Source: JBCDBW01 sp039182965 (GTDB lineage: Bacteria; Verrucomicrobiota; Verrucomicrobiia; Verrucomicrobiales; DEV007). Taken from it: DNA of 64,000 nt. Where the stretch lies: assembly GCA_039182965.1 (NCBI GenBank), contig JBCDBW010000001.1, forward strand, positions 1 to 64,000. The letters are read 5' to 3'. The translations under genes were made by a program, and so were the position numbers. Shown here piece after piece: positions 15,992-25,440 of the stretch (its first letter is position 1; each line of letters starts with the position of its first letter). Under the pieces are notes generated by a model, which did no database searches, was not told the origin of the DNA, and saw only the letters and a program-made list of their open reading frames with translations.

Positions 15992-16711
15992 ATGCATTTT
16001 GTGTGCGAACCCCAGACCTCCGGAACCATCAAAATCGAGTCACGCAGCAAGGCGGCGGCGCCCCCGATTCCGGCGGCGCCTGCAATCGTATTGGCGATCG
16101 GCCTAAGCGTTTTGTTGGCGGGTTGTGGGGCGTCGGAGCATGAGATGACGGTCACGCAGTCGCTGGGCGACCGGGAGCGCCGGGTCAAAGTGGGGGCGAC
16201 GAGCGACGAGCGTTTTCAAGATCGGCGTTTACCGACGATGGCGTCGACTGATGATTCCGCACCTGTGGAGAATCCTTTGCGATGGGAGACTCCTGAAGGT
16301 TGGACGGAGTTGGATGCGACGCAGATGCGTGTTATTAATTTGCGTTTTGGGCCGAACGGCGAAGGGGAGTGCTATTTAACCGTGCTTCCCGGGGCCGGTG
16401 GTGGGGTGGCCGAGAACATCAATCGCTGGGCGGGGCAGATGGGCTTGGAACCGCTGACCCGTTCTGAATTGGATGCACTGCCCAGTTTGGAGATGTTCGG
16501 GCGGCCAGCGCCGATTGCGGATTTTCAGGGAACCTATGGCGGGATGGGTAACATTGAGCCGATGGAAGGTGCGCGGATGCTGGGGGCGGTCCTAGCGGAC
16601 TCGCAAATGACCTTTTTTGTCAAGATGGTCGGGCCCAGTGCGCTGGTTGATTCTGAGAGGGAAAATTTTGACCGTTTTTGCGGGTCATTGCGTATTGTGA
16701 CAGAGGGGTAG
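15992..16711 (+). CDS. Hypothetical lipoprotein linked to cytochrome c maturation genes
   Basis: A 239-residue protein with a long basic N-terminus, hydrophobic segment and lipobox LAGC (cysteine near residue 46). The mature part contains LRWETPEGWTELDATQMRV and a C-terminal segment in which RENFDRFCGSLRIV resembles the end of small periplasmic proteins sometimes found beside ResB/CcsA genes in PVC bacteria. The function is unknown. It lies between the cytochrome-domain protein and ResB on the same strand, so a role in the same envelope redox system is plausible. Confidence 0.65.
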   Translation: MHFVCEPQTSGTIKIESRSKAAAPPIPAAPAIVLAIGLSVLLAGCGASEHEMTVTQSLGDRERRVKVGATSDERFQDRRLPTMASTDDSAPVENPLRWETPEGWTELDATQMRVINLRFGPNGEGECYLTVLPGAGGGVAENINRWAGQMGLEPLTRSELDALPSLEMFGRPAPIADFQGTYGGMGNIEPMEGARMLGAVLADSQMTFFVKMVGPSALVDSERENFDRFCGSLRIVTEG

Positions 16712-16789
16712 TTCTTTCCTGCCGAAGGGCTAGTGAAAGACGCGACCGAAGTAATCGTTTTACGAGAAAGTTCAAAGACGACGATAGAA

Positions 16790-18016
16790 ATGACAACAAG
16801 GAGCGATAGTGCGATGAATCCGGTGCAAATGCTGCTTCGATTTTTTTCATCGTTTGGCTTGGCGACTGTCGTGCTTTTCCTGATGTGTGTTGTCACGTTG
16901 TTTGGCACCCTCTCGCAAGTGGAGCTCGGGATTTATGAGGCCCAGAAGAAGTATTTCGAGAGTCTGTTTGTGGTTCATTGGTTGGGGCCCGAACCGGGGA
17001 GAGGATTTCCGCTTCCATTGCCGGGGGGACTTTTATTGATGAGTCTTTTGTTCATCAACCTTGCGGTAGGGACTGCTTTGAAGGTTCGCAAGAAGTGGAA
17101 GCAGCCCGGTCTACTGATTGCCCACTTAGGTATTCTGTTTCTTTTGCTCGCGGGTTTTGTGTCATTTAAGTTTTCGACGAAAGGCGCGATGGTCCTTTAC
17201 GAGGGGCAAGTCTCGAACTTGTTTTCCAGCTACCATGACTGGCAGATCGAAGTGGCGAAGGTGGTAGGGGAAAATGAAATCGCCGAGGATGCGTTGGTCA
17301 TCGAGAAAGCTCAACTTGAGGGTATTCGGTCTGACGAGCAACGGGTCTTTACATCAGACGAGTTGCCCTTTGATCTTGTGATCAACGGCTATGCGAGAAA
17401 CTCCATGGTGTTGCCCGCCGACATTCCGATTGCGCAGTCAACTGGTTCGAAGGTCGTTGACGGCTATGTCATTCAGCCTTCGCCGCTGGACACCGAGGCG
17501 GCACGGAACATTCCAGGAGCTTATATCGCGGTCCGGCCCAAGTCCGGCGGTGACGAAACGGATGCGATCCTTTGGGGTTTTGCGCGTCATCCGGCAACGA
17601 TGACGGTCGATGGGGAGGATTGGACCTTTCAATTGATCAAGGAGCGGTGGAAAGCGCCCTTTGAGATCCAATTGAATAAGTTTACCCATGAATATTATCC
17701 GAAGACGCAGCTTCCGAGGGTTTATCAGAGTGATGTGACCAAAACGGATGGGGCCTTGAAGGAGGAGTATGAAATCAGCATGAACCGACCGCTGCGTCAC
17801 GACGGGTATACATTTTACCAGGAGTCCTGGGGGCCCGAGGGTGCCAATCCGGGCGAACAGGTGTGGTCCCAGCTTGCCGTCTCGCGAAACCCAGCAGATC
17901 AATGGCCGATGTGGTCCTGTTGGATCGTTGGGATTGGGATGATGATTCACTTTGTGCAGAAACTGGGCGGTTATCTCGGTAGAGCGCAGCGAAAGGACAA
18001 GGCGGTATCGGCATGA
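16790..18016 (+). CDS. resB: ResB-like cytochrome c biogenesis protein
   Basis: A 408-residue membrane protein. Segments occur at about 15-45, 85-105, 112-135 and near the C-terminus (about 375-395), enclosing a large periplasmic domain. Motif SSFGLATVVLFLMCVVTLFGTL is the typical ResB start, and GYTFYQESW near the end fits the family. ResB with CcsA forms the System II heme exporter and ligation complex for c-type cytochromes. The start could be ATG 16790 or 16814. The stop overlaps the ccsA start by 4 nt (ATGA). Confidence 0.88.
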   Translation: MTTRSDSAMNPVQMLLRFFSSFGLATVVLFLMCVVTLFGTLSQVELGIYEAQKKYFESLFVVHWLGPEPGRGFPLPLPGGLLLMSLLFINLAVGTALKVRKKWKQPGLLIAHLGILFLLLAGFVSFKFSTKGAMVLYEGQVSNLFSSYHDWQIEVAKVVGENEIAEDALVIEKAQLEGIRSDEQRVFTSDELPFDLVINGYARNSMVLPADIPIAQSTGSKVVDGYVIQPSPLDTEAARNIPGAYIAVRPKSGGDETDAILWGFARHPATMTVDGEDWTFQLIKERWKAPFEIQLNKFTHEYYPKTQLPRVYQSDVTKTDGALKEEYEISMNRPLRHDGYTFYQESWGPEGANPGEQVWSQLAVSRNPADQWPMWSCWIVGIGMMIHFVQKLGGYLGRAQRKDKAVSA

Positions 18017-20052
18017 CAAAGGGACAACATGAGCAGGCTGGAGCAGACGTGACCCATGGCCGGATGGCCATTGCCGTGGGTGTTTTGTCACTGATATTTT
18101 TTGCGGGTTGCAGCAAGAAACAGGTTGATGTGGAGGCCTACAGTCCTTGGAGCAGCGAGGTGGTGGACACCTTTGCGTCGTTGCCTGTATTAAGTGACGG
18201 GCGGATCAAACCCCTCGACACCTATGCGCAGTTCATGATGCTTGGGACGCATGGCAAGCGGACCTTGCGGCTGAATGTGGGGCAAGATGGGGACCTTGAG
18301 AGCGTGAAGGTCGGGCCGACTGAATGGTTGTTGGACATCTTGTTCCGGCCGGAATTGGCCCGTGAGATGCCGAGTTTTGTTGTGAACGATGATGCCGTTC
18401 TGATTGCCATGGGTCTTCCGTCCAATGTGAAGCGTCGTGACCGCTATTCGTATAATGAGCTGGTCGCGGGGCGGGCCCGGTTGGCGGAGCTATCGGGGGA
18501 ATATTCTCAGATACCCTCTGATGAGCGGTCTCGGTTGCAGGGTATGATCGTTGATTTGGCCGGAAACGTCAGCCGCTTTGAATACTTGAACAACCAGTTT
18601 GAATTCGCGCGGCAGGGGATACAGGTGGATGCGGCTGACTTGCCTGAAGAACTGTTTGGGGAGATGGAGGGAGTGCCGTCGGTGGAAGAAATGATTACGA
18701 TGATTGAGCCGATTCGGGAGTATGTGGCTGGGGATGCGGAGCGGATCACACCGGAGATGGGGCGAGCAATCAACCTGCTGGGGTTTTACGCGCAGGCGGC
18801 GAGGGGATTGAATCTTTTCCCGCCGGCAGGGGAATTGGAGGAGGAGTGGCTTTCGCCAGGCGAGATTATTCAGATGGCAATCGATGATCCCGAAACGCAT
18901 GAATGGGCTTTTACGCGTTTACAGAAGATGGAGAACATGGTGGCTGCGGAGACGGATGAGGCGGCTTTTGCGGAGGCGGCGGCCATTTTCAAGGATCAGA
19001 TTGTTTCGCAGGCGGAGGCCCGCGGTGAGGGCACGCGTGCGGGAATGGAAGTGGCCTTTTACCGTGGCAAGTTCTTTTACTACGCGATGGTTCTCTTCAC
19101 GTTGGGGTCGATTTTGATGATGCTGTCTTGGCTTTCGCCGGCGAGCAAGATGGGAAGCGGGTTTGTGAAAGCCGTATGGGGTTGTGGATTGGGAGGCATC
19201 GGACTTTTGATTTCGGGCATAGTCATGCGTTGCATCATTCAGATGCGTCCGCCGATTCACAATCTATATGACACGATTTTGTTTATCACGGCGTCGACGG
19301 TTTTGGTGGGTTTGGTGTTAGAGCTGGTAACGCGTCGGCGAATGGCTTTGGCGGTGGCGGTAATTTTGGGTGCGGGGGGGATGTATTTGTCTTTGCGTTA
19401 TGAAGCTTTCGAGGCTCGAGATACGATTGAGAGCGTGCGTGCGGTGTTGGACAGCAATTTTTGGCTAACCACGCACGTGATTGCGATTAACATTGGTTAT
19501 TGCGGTGGGTTGTTAGCGGCGGGGATTGCGCACGTTTTTTTGTTTTCAAAGCTTTTTGGTGTGGCCAAAGGGGACCGCGAGTATTACCGGACGATCACGC
19601 GAATGGTATACGGGGTGGTTTGTTTTGCGCTGTTTTTTTCCCTGGTGGGAACGGTGCTGGGGGGAGTCTGGGCGAATGACAGCTGGGGGCGTTTTTGGGG
19701 TTGGGACCCGAAAGAGAATGGGGCGTTAATGATTGTATTGTGGTGTTTGATGATCCTGCATGCGCGGATGGGCGGATATATTCGCGATTTGGGGATCAAT
19801 ATATGGGCGGTGATTCTGGGAGTAATTGTGAGTTTCTCCTGGTGGGGAGTGAATCAGCTGGGAGTTGGTTTGCATTCCTATGGGTTTACCGATGGCGTAT
19901 GGGGTGTGTTACAGATCTTCTGGTCGATCGAGGCCGCGGTGGTTGCTCTGGGACTTGTATTATGGTTGCAGGAGCGTTCCGCGAAGAGTCGGTCGGGTAA
20001 GGCCCTGTCAGCTGACGAGCCTGAGGGCAAGGAAGCGGCGGTGACGAGTTAG
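18013..20052 (+). CDS. ccsA: CcsA-type cytochrome c biogenesis protein with long N-terminal domain
   Basis: A 679-residue protein. Residues 1-360 are extracytoplasmic: a hydrophobic start with an apparent lipobox FAGC (about residue 34), then LSDGRIKPLDTYAQFMMLG and a helical region. The C-terminal part (about 360-660) is the CcsA/CcmC membrane core with the heme-handling WWD-type motif (SWGRFWGWDPKENGALM, near 550) and conserved histidines around it. It works with ResB to attach heme to CxxCH motifs, such as that in the protein at 13738. The long N-terminal domain is also seen in Bacteroidota and PVC homologues. Confidence 0.9.
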   Translation: MTKGQHEQAGADVTHGRMAIAVGVLSLIFFAGCSKKQVDVEAYSPWSSEVVDTFASLPVLSDGRIKPLDTYAQFMMLGTHGKRTLRLNVGQDGDLESVKVGPTEWLLDILFRPELAREMPSFVVNDDAVLIAMGLPSNVKRRDRYSYNELVAGRARLAELSGEYSQIPSDERSRLQGMIVDLAGNVSRFEYLNNQFEFARQGIQVDAADLPEELFGEMEGVPSVEEMITMIEPIREYVAGDAERITPEMGRAINLLGFYAQAARGLNLFPPAGELEEEWLSPGEIIQMAIDDPETHEWAFTRLQKMENMVAAETDEAAFAEAAAIFKDQIVSQAEARGEGTRAGMEVAFYRGKFFYYAMVLFTLGSILMMLSWLSPASKMGSGFVKAVWGCGLGGIGLLISGIVMRCIIQMRPPIHNLYDTILFITASTVLVGLVLELVTRRRMALAVAVILGAGGMYLSLRYEAFEARDTIESVRAVLDSNFWLTTHVIAINIGYCGGLLAAGIAHVFLFSKLFGVAKGDREYYRTITRMVYGVVCFALFFSLVGTVLGGVWANDSWGRFWGWDPKENGALMIVLWCLMILHARMGGYIRDLGINIWAVILGVIVSFSWWGVNQLGVGLHSYGFTDGVWGVLQIFWSIEAAVVALGLVLWLQERSAKSRSGKALSADEPEGKEAAVTS

Positions 20053-20109
20053 CGTTTGGCTTGTTGCATTGACGGGAAGAGTTGTGCCGTTCACCGTGCA
20101 TCCTTTGGG

Positions 20110-20910
20110 ATGGAAGATGCTTTTCCGCTATCGGTTTTTGTGGTGACCCTCAATGAGGAGGCAAATTTGCGTCGCTGTCTGACCAGTTTGGGAGGCATGG
20201 CGGAAGAGATCATCGTGGTGGATTCAGGTTCGAGTGACGGGACGAAAGGAGTCGCGGACGCGTTTGGGGCCCGGTGGTTTGAGCGGGAATGGGCGGGATT
20301 TGTGGACCAAAAGCGCTATGCTCTCGAGAAGTGCACGCGTCCGTGGGTGATGTATTTGGATGCAGATGAAGAATTATCGGGAGAGCTTTGCGATGAGATT
20401 CGTGGCTTTTTGGAGCGGGATGGCGGTGGAGCGGACGGCGCATCCTTTTCCCGGGTGACCTTTTTTCTCGGGCGTTGGATTCGGCACGGGGATTGGTATC
20501 CCGACGTGAAGCAGCGACTCTTTCGGCGTGAGAAGGGGCGTCTTGATGGGCACGGCGGCCACGAGTATGTTGTTATGGAGGGTGGAGGCGAAGTGCGAGC
20601 TTTTCTAGGGGAGCTCAAGCACTACTCCTATCCCACGACGAACGATTATTTGCGCAAGATGGTGATCTTCAGCGATGAGCATCTTCGTTCAGTTCGTGAG
20701 AAGGGGCTTCGCTGGTCTCTGGCCGGAAATTTGTTTCGACCGTGGTGGCGGTTTTTTCGAAGCTTTGTTCTGCGACTGGGGTTTTTGGATGGCTTTCCGG
20801 GACTGTGGATTGCAGTTGCCACAGGATTTGGGGCATTTGTGCGTCACAGTCGCCTATACGAAGAATCTGTTGCGGAGCGAACGCGCTTCGAGGACGGGAG
20901 GGGTGGGTAG
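20110..20910 (+). CDS. Family 2 glycosyltransferase (WaaE-like)
   Basis: A 266-residue GT-A glycosyltransferase. It opens LSVFVVTLNEEANLRRCLTSL, has EEIIVVDSGSSDGTK, and the DxD-type YLDADEEL at about 92-99. The C-terminal half (FRREKGRLDGHGGHEYVV, LKHYSYPTTNDYLRKM) is like WaaE/KdtX lipopolysaccharide-core transferases. It likely adds a sugar to a lipid-linked surface glycan. An upstream non-ATG start would add 18 unconvincing residues, so ATG 20110 is preferred. Confidence 0.85.
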   Translation: MEDAFPLSVFVVTLNEEANLRRCLTSLGGMAEEIIVVDSGSSDGTKGVADAFGARWFEREWAGFVDQKRYALEKCTRPWVMYLDADEELSGELCDEIRGFLERDGGGADGASFSRVTFFLGRWIRHGDWYPDVKQRLFRREKGRLDGHGGHEYVVMEGGGEVRAFLGELKHYSYPTTNDYLRKMVIFSDEHLRSVREKGLRWSLAGNLFRPWWRFFRSFVLRLGFLDGFPGLWIAVATGFGAFVRHSRLYEESVAERTRFEDGRGG

Positions 20911-20913
20911 TCG

Positions 20914-21414
20914 CTAGCGCCAGAACCAACCGGATTTTCTTCCGGGTGTTTCGTGAGACGGGTCTGCTCCGGCGACTTTCTCCGTGGTTTCTCGAAGGCG
21001 ACGGACAACGGTGGTGGCGAGTGAGCGGACGAGGACAACGGCGGCTTGTGGATGGCGTTCGATGAAGGTATCGAACTGCTGTCGTTCCATCTGCCAGACG
21101 GCGGCTTTGGTGTTAGCACGAACCGTGGCAGATGCCTCTGCCTGGGCATTGTCGAGGATGCGCATCTCTCCAAACGACTCGCCTGGCTCGAGGATGGCGA
21201 GCAGAGCTTGATCGTTTTCGCGCACGACTTCGAGCGTCCCCTTCAGGAGGATGTAGAGGGAATCATGCGATTCACCTGATTTGAGGACCGTTTCCCCCCC
21301 GTCGACTTTCCAGAACTTGCCGTATGAGCTCATGAGTTCCAGTTGGGGTTTGTCCAGGGGTGATAGGACACCAATAGAATTCAGATCGGTTAGGCCAAGG
21401 CTTCCTTCAAACAT
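20914..21414 (-). CDS. Cyclic nucleotide-binding-fold protein without DNA-binding domain
   Basis: A 166-residue protein with one cNMP-binding domain (about 15-135): LYILLKGTLEVV, then LEPGESFGEMRILDN. The phosphate-binding cassette normally continues with Arg-x-Ala-Ser/Thr; here it reads AQAEASATV, with glutamate at the expected arginine. Cyclic-nucleotide binding is therefore doubtful. No helix-turn-helix follows, so it is not a Crp-type regulator. It is convergent with the glycosyltransferase gene, 3 nt apart. Confidence 0.8.
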   Translation of the reverse strand: MFEGSLGLTDLNSIGVLSPLDKPQLELMSSYGKFWKVDGGETVLKSGESHDSLYILLKGTLEVVRENDQALLAILEPGESFGEMRILDNAQAEASATVRANTKAAVWQMERQQFDTFIERHPQAAVVLVRSLATTVVRRLRETTEKVAGADPSHETPGRKSGWFWR

Positions 21415-21564
21415 CTCGTGTGCAGCGCTTACGTTGCTAAGACGGGTATCACATTTGGGTGACGATGGGAATGAGAATTCTCGAGCGGGAAAGGATCTTC
21501 GCTAAGGAACCTGAAGGTTGAGGCTGGGCCGCGGCGGGATCTGGCGCAGGGATGAGCCGTGGTC

Positions 21565-22551
21565 CTATTGCAGCTGGCCTTCATCGTAGAGGCGCCAGAA
21601 CTCAGCGGGGGCCATCCGTCTTTCGAATTCGAGTCCCAACTCGCTGAGGTTTGCCATCGCCCGCACCTCATCGAGACCGTTTGTGACCTTGGCAGGATCA
21701 AAAATCAGTCTGGTGAGGGGCAAGGCGGAGATGGGGTGGAGATCTTGGGCCGGGGTGCCGCCGATGTGGAGGCGCTGAAGTGTGGGGTGTCCGGACAGAG
21801 GTGAAAGGTCCGCGACGTTTGTATCATGAAGGGTGAGGCTTACGAGCTCCTGGCAATCGGCGAGCGGGCGAATGTCTTCCACGGGGCACTGGCTGAGCCA
21901 AAGCATCTTGAGCGGAGCACCGGCGAGCGGGCGAATGTCCTTCACGTTTGCGCCTTGGAAGTTAGCCTCTACAAGCGGCATGTCTTGCAGGATGTCGATA
22001 TTCTCAACGGGGGCGTTATTGGCATAAATTTTCTGCAGCCGTGCGTTTTCGAGCGGAACGAGCGAGGTGATCTTTGTGCCATCGAGATAGATCTCCGCGA
22101 GGGGCGCCTCATGGAGGGGGGAAAGATCTTCGACGGGACAGTTTTGGAGATCGAGGGCCATCAGCGGCATTCCTTCAAGGCTGGTCAGATCGGACACTCC
22201 GGTATTGGCGAGGACGAGGACTTGGACTTGTCCGTTTGGGTCGATCCGCATCTGAGCGCCACCATTGTAGGTGGGATTGTATTCCCTCAGGCCAGCGTGG
22301 ACGAGGTCTTCCGTCCATGCATTTGGCCGGTTCTTGTTCGTTGTCGTTGTCGTTGTCGTTGTTTCGGTTTTATCGGGTTCAACAACAGGCGGCAACTCCG
22401 GGGTGGGTTTCGTGGCGGTTGCGGGAGGGGGTGGCGATTCGGGAATTGTGGCCTTGGTGGTGCCGCTGGTTGATGCTTCATCGGAGGGTTTGGAGCAACT
22501 GCTTCCGATGAGAGCGAGGAGGATCACGAGAAGGGGGACAAGTTTTTGCAT
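21565..22551 (-). CDS. Leucine-rich-repeat lipoprotein
   Basis: A 328-residue protein. A signal peptide with lipobox GSSC (cysteine near residue 19) is followed by a Pro/Thr-rich linker with a run of eight threonines encoded by tandem hexamer repeats. Then come about eight short leucine-rich repeats of the SDS22/internalin-like type (LTSLEGMPLMALDLQNCPVE, LHEAPLAEIYLDGTKI). Such repeats mediate protein binding. The start at 22551 places the signal peptide correctly; the frame is open for 20 more codons upstream. Confidence 0.82.
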   Translation of the reverse strand: MQKLVPLLVILLALIGSSCSKPSDEASTSGTTKATIPESPPPPATATKPTPELPPVVEPDKTETTTTTTTTNKNRPNAWTEDLVHAGLREYNPTYNGGAQMRIDPNGQVQVLVLANTGVSDLTSLEGMPLMALDLQNCPVEDLSPLHEAPLAEIYLDGTKITSLVPLENARLQKIYANNAPVENIDILQDMPLVEANFQGANVKDIRPLAGAPLKMLWLSQCPVEDIRPLADCQELVSLTLHDTNVADLSPLSGHPTLQRLHIGGTPAQDLHPISALPLTRLIFDPAKVTNGLDEVRAMANLSELGLEFERRMAPAEFWRLYDEGQLQ

Positions 22552-22703
22552 TGGAAAATGAATCAGAGCTTCGGAGAGGATGGGGGGATGATCGAATCGA
22601 GGATCGCGCAACGCATATCGACTGGTTTCGCTATGGGGAGACGTTTTTTTATCTTGGATAAAACTGGGGTCACGGGTACTTACCAGTGGCTTGGCAGGAT
22701 GGG

Positions 22704-25223
22704 TTAGAAGTCTACCTCGATCGTCTCAGATTGGTCCTCGGCAGGGCGAACATCGCTGATTGTTTTTGACACCTCTTCGTCAGGTTCACTCACAATGATG
22801 GTGTAAGCACCATTTGCATCGAAGATCTTTGGGCGGAAGGTCTCTCCATTGATTCGGAGTGTGTAAACAACATCACCCCACGATTGGTCCACGATTTGGA
22901 TAACCGGATTCGTTAATCCGTTTACTTTAATGGTGGGGAGGTGGGCGATTGCCTCGCGGCCGTAATTGTCTTCGGGAGCAATCGTGCGTGGCCAACCGGG
23001 AAATTGGTCTTCGGCGGTTGGGGAATTGGCATCGAAGAGGAGGCGCCAGCATTCCATGGTGATTGAGTGATCCGCCTTATCGAAGATGACGAGGCCATGG
23101 CCGGAGGCCTTGTCATGGCCGAGTGTTTCCGGGGTATCCTTACGGGGTTCATCTTCGGGATTGCCGATGGCATGGACCCCGACCCGGTTACCCAAACCTT
23201 CTTTGAAGTCACCGGTGTAGTCGGGGTCGCCGGCTTGGTGGTTGAGCCAGGGCTTTTCGGGACGCCAAGCACGGGGATATCCGGCGGCGATAGAGGGGAC
23301 GCAGAAAGACACGCCTGCATCGCGGTCTTGATTGATGCCGTGATGCACGATGGAGGCAAGGTGTTGATCTCCAGCATACATGAAACCGAAGCCCTTCCGG
23401 ATCTCGTCGAGGGCGCGATTCCGTCCGGACTGGGGCCATCCGTTGGAGTCGAGGTCTGCGATAAGGTATTCCTGATTGTTGCCGTGGAAGTTCGCGAGGT
23501 TTGCGAAGATTGTTTGGGAGAGGACGCATTTGAACTGGGCACCTCTCCAATCTTGGGCCCATTCGCGAAGGAACTTGAGCTGCCGTTCGCCGAGGAGCCG
23601 GGCTTCGGGTAGATCGAGCGTTAGTGGGTCGAAGGTTTCGCCTTCGGGGATGTCTTCCGGTCTTACGTGATCGCGGCGACCGTTTTTCGGAGGAAGGACG
23701 GCCTCGGGGCCGGTTTTGAATTTCCGGTCCTCAATGATCGCGAAGGACACGCCACCGTAGAGCATGTCTGTGAAGTAAACGGTGATCCCGCGGAGGAGAG
23801 ACTTTGGATCGACGGGATCGGGCAGGTTACCGGTTTGGGTGCGGTTGACCATGTTGACCCATTCGGCGTTCATATGGAAACCACCGTCTGCGAATCCGGG
23901 GACGACGGCCTTGCGACCATTGTGGCCCCAGATGTTTCCCTGGTAGACATCGTGGTCATCCGGCAGGCATACGGTGGGGCGATCGCGCATGAGGTCTCCG
24001 AAGGCCCAGCCGAGGAGCCAATACTTGCGGAGGTAATCGAGAGCGGCGAGACCGACGGGTTCCCGGACGAAACCAAATCCAGCGACGCCTTCGTAGATTT
24101 GGTCTCCGCTGAAGAAGAGCACATCGGGATTTTGGATACCAACGTTCGTGACCATGCGTGTGTTCGGGAAGAGGTAGTCCTGGTTTCCAGTGAAGCCGGC
24201 AACGGAAACCTTATTTTGATCGACGGGATCTTTCCGAATGGTGCCGGGCCAGTAGTGATCGGCGCCATCGAGATTATAGGCGACGCGGTAGGGAACATCT
24301 TTGGAGGCGTCCCAATCTTCGAGACGGAAGAGAACGGTTCGGGAGAGAGGATCGATGGTTTCAGAGGCGATGGATTTCCAAGAGTCGCCGTCTTTTGTTT
24401 CGAGGGTTACTGTTTGGGAGTCTTTCTCTCCGACGGGCGGAAGAAATGCGGTCATCTTCATGATACCCCGGCTGAGCGTGTATTGGGTCCAGAAGACGGG
24501 GCCGAAGGACTGTTCGGGTTGGCTGGTGAGCTTCGAGCCGTCAATCTTCCAATCTTCGAACCAGAAAGAGCTGGCTTTGTTCGCGGTATTTTTTGGTGAT
24601 TTATTTCGGTTGGCTCTTTCTCCGGCGGAAGAAACGGAGGATAAGAGTGCGACAGAGCCGATGAGCTTGGCCGCTGGGAGTGTTGCATTGAGGGTGGCAT
24701 TCCTATTGGTGCCGGATGGGGTGGCGGTGAGGGTGAGAGCGTATTGGTTTCCTTTCGGCGTGGCGGAGAGGGTGAGTTCGATGGGTTGGCTGGTATCAAT
24801 GGCGCCTTTTTCGCCTCTAGTATTTCCGATGGTGAGCGTGCCATCGGCAGTGATGCCGACATCCGTTCCGCGCCCGTGTATTGCCGCGTTGCGATAGTCG
24901 GGAAGGGTGCCTTGAATTCCGATGCGGAAGCCGCCGATTCCCTCTGTGGCGTCGGGATTGAGCTTTCCGAGGCGGACGCTCATCGTCAGATTGCCTTCGT
25001 CAGGAGACAGCTCATGGGTGAGGAGGAAGAGATTGCGATTGGCTCCGATGGTGGTGCATTCGACGCGTCCGTCTTTGATCTGCCAGTCTTGAAGGGGGTT
25101 GGCCCAGTATTGGGGACCAATCCAAGTGCGATTGTTCAGTGTGGCCCAGCTACTGGCAAAATCAGCCGAGACGGATTGGATTGTGAGTGCGGCGACGACG
25201 AGTGCGAGGAGGGTGTATTTCAT
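22704..25223 (-). CDS. PhoD-like alkaline phosphatase family protein
   Basis: An 839-residue secreted protein. A Sec signal (MKYTLLALVVAALTIQSVSA) is followed by a concanavalin-like region of about 200 residues (NRTWIGPQYWANPLQDWQI). Then comes a PhoD-type metallophosphatase core with FFSGDQIYEG and CLPDDHDVYQGN as metal-binding segments, and YAGDQHLASIVHHG near the end of the core. A C-terminal beta domain closes it. PhoD enzymes are Ca/Fe phosphodiesterases that release phosphate. At 839 residues it is longer than typical PhoD (500-600) because of the added N-terminal domain. The open frame extends 84 codons upstream without signal-like content. Confidence 0.85.
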   Translation of the reverse strand: MKYTLLALVVAALTIQSVSADFASSWATLNNRTWIGPQYWANPLQDWQIKDGRVECTTIGANRNLFLLTHELSPDEGNLTMSVRLGKLNPDATEGIGGFRIGIQGTLPDYRNAAIHGRGTDVGITADGTLTIGNTRGEKGAIDTSQPIELTLSATPKGNQYALTLTATPSGTNRNATLNATLPAAKLIGSVALLSSVSSAGERANRNKSPKNTANKASSFWFEDWKIDGSKLTSQPEQSFGPVFWTQYTLSRGIMKMTAFLPPVGEKDSQTVTLETKDGDSWKSIASETIDPLSRTVLFRLEDWDASKDVPYRVAYNLDGADHYWPGTIRKDPVDQNKVSVAGFTGNQDYLFPNTRMVTNVGIQNPDVLFFSGDQIYEGVAGFGFVREPVGLAALDYLRKYWLLGWAFGDLMRDRPTVCLPDDHDVYQGNIWGHNGRKAVVPGFADGGFHMNAEWVNMVNRTQTGNLPDPVDPKSLLRGITVYFTDMLYGGVSFAIIEDRKFKTGPEAVLPPKNGRRDHVRPEDIPEGETFDPLTLDLPEARLLGERQLKFLREWAQDWRGAQFKCVLSQTIFANLANFHGNNQEYLIADLDSNGWPQSGRNRALDEIRKGFGFMYAGDQHLASIVHHGINQDRDAGVSFCVPSIAAGYPRAWRPEKPWLNHQAGDPDYTGDFKEGLGNRVGVHAIGNPEDEPRKDTPETLGHDKASGHGLVIFDKADHSITMECWRLLFDANSPTAEDQFPGWPRTIAPEDNYGREAIAHLPTIKVNGLTNPVIQIVDQSWGDVVYTLRINGETFRPKIFDANGAYTIIVSEPDEEVSKTISDVRPAEDQSETIEVDF

Positions 25224-25440
25224 ATTACTGGCTCTTTGGCGCTGGGGAGGGGTTTCTTCCACCTGCCCCCGTTTGGCTCCGTGAGGAAGGGCCTTCACGG
25301 GTGGGAGCAGATGGGACGGTAAGACTACGGGTGCGGGAGAGCGGCGGCAAATGGAATTGTTGCCGTGGGTGGTGCGGAACGCGGGAGGGGTATGTGGGAC
25401 GGGAGCGTGCGGGGTGTGCCGGCGGTGAGTGAGTGGGGCG
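25224..25440. other. Intergenic, phosphatase to DsbD
   Basis: These 217 bases contain no gene I can support, only a GC-rich leader to the phosphatase gene. Confidence 0.4.

Noticed and set aside
22330..22362. Tandem hexamers (gttgtc) as a CRISPR or regulatory repeat
   Set aside because: They encode the threonine run of the LRR lipoprotein linker and have no spacers.
23667..24599. 310-residue plus-strand frame inside the phosphatase gene
   Set aside because: It is the antisense shadow of the PhoD-like protein, which has a signal peptide and metal motifs.
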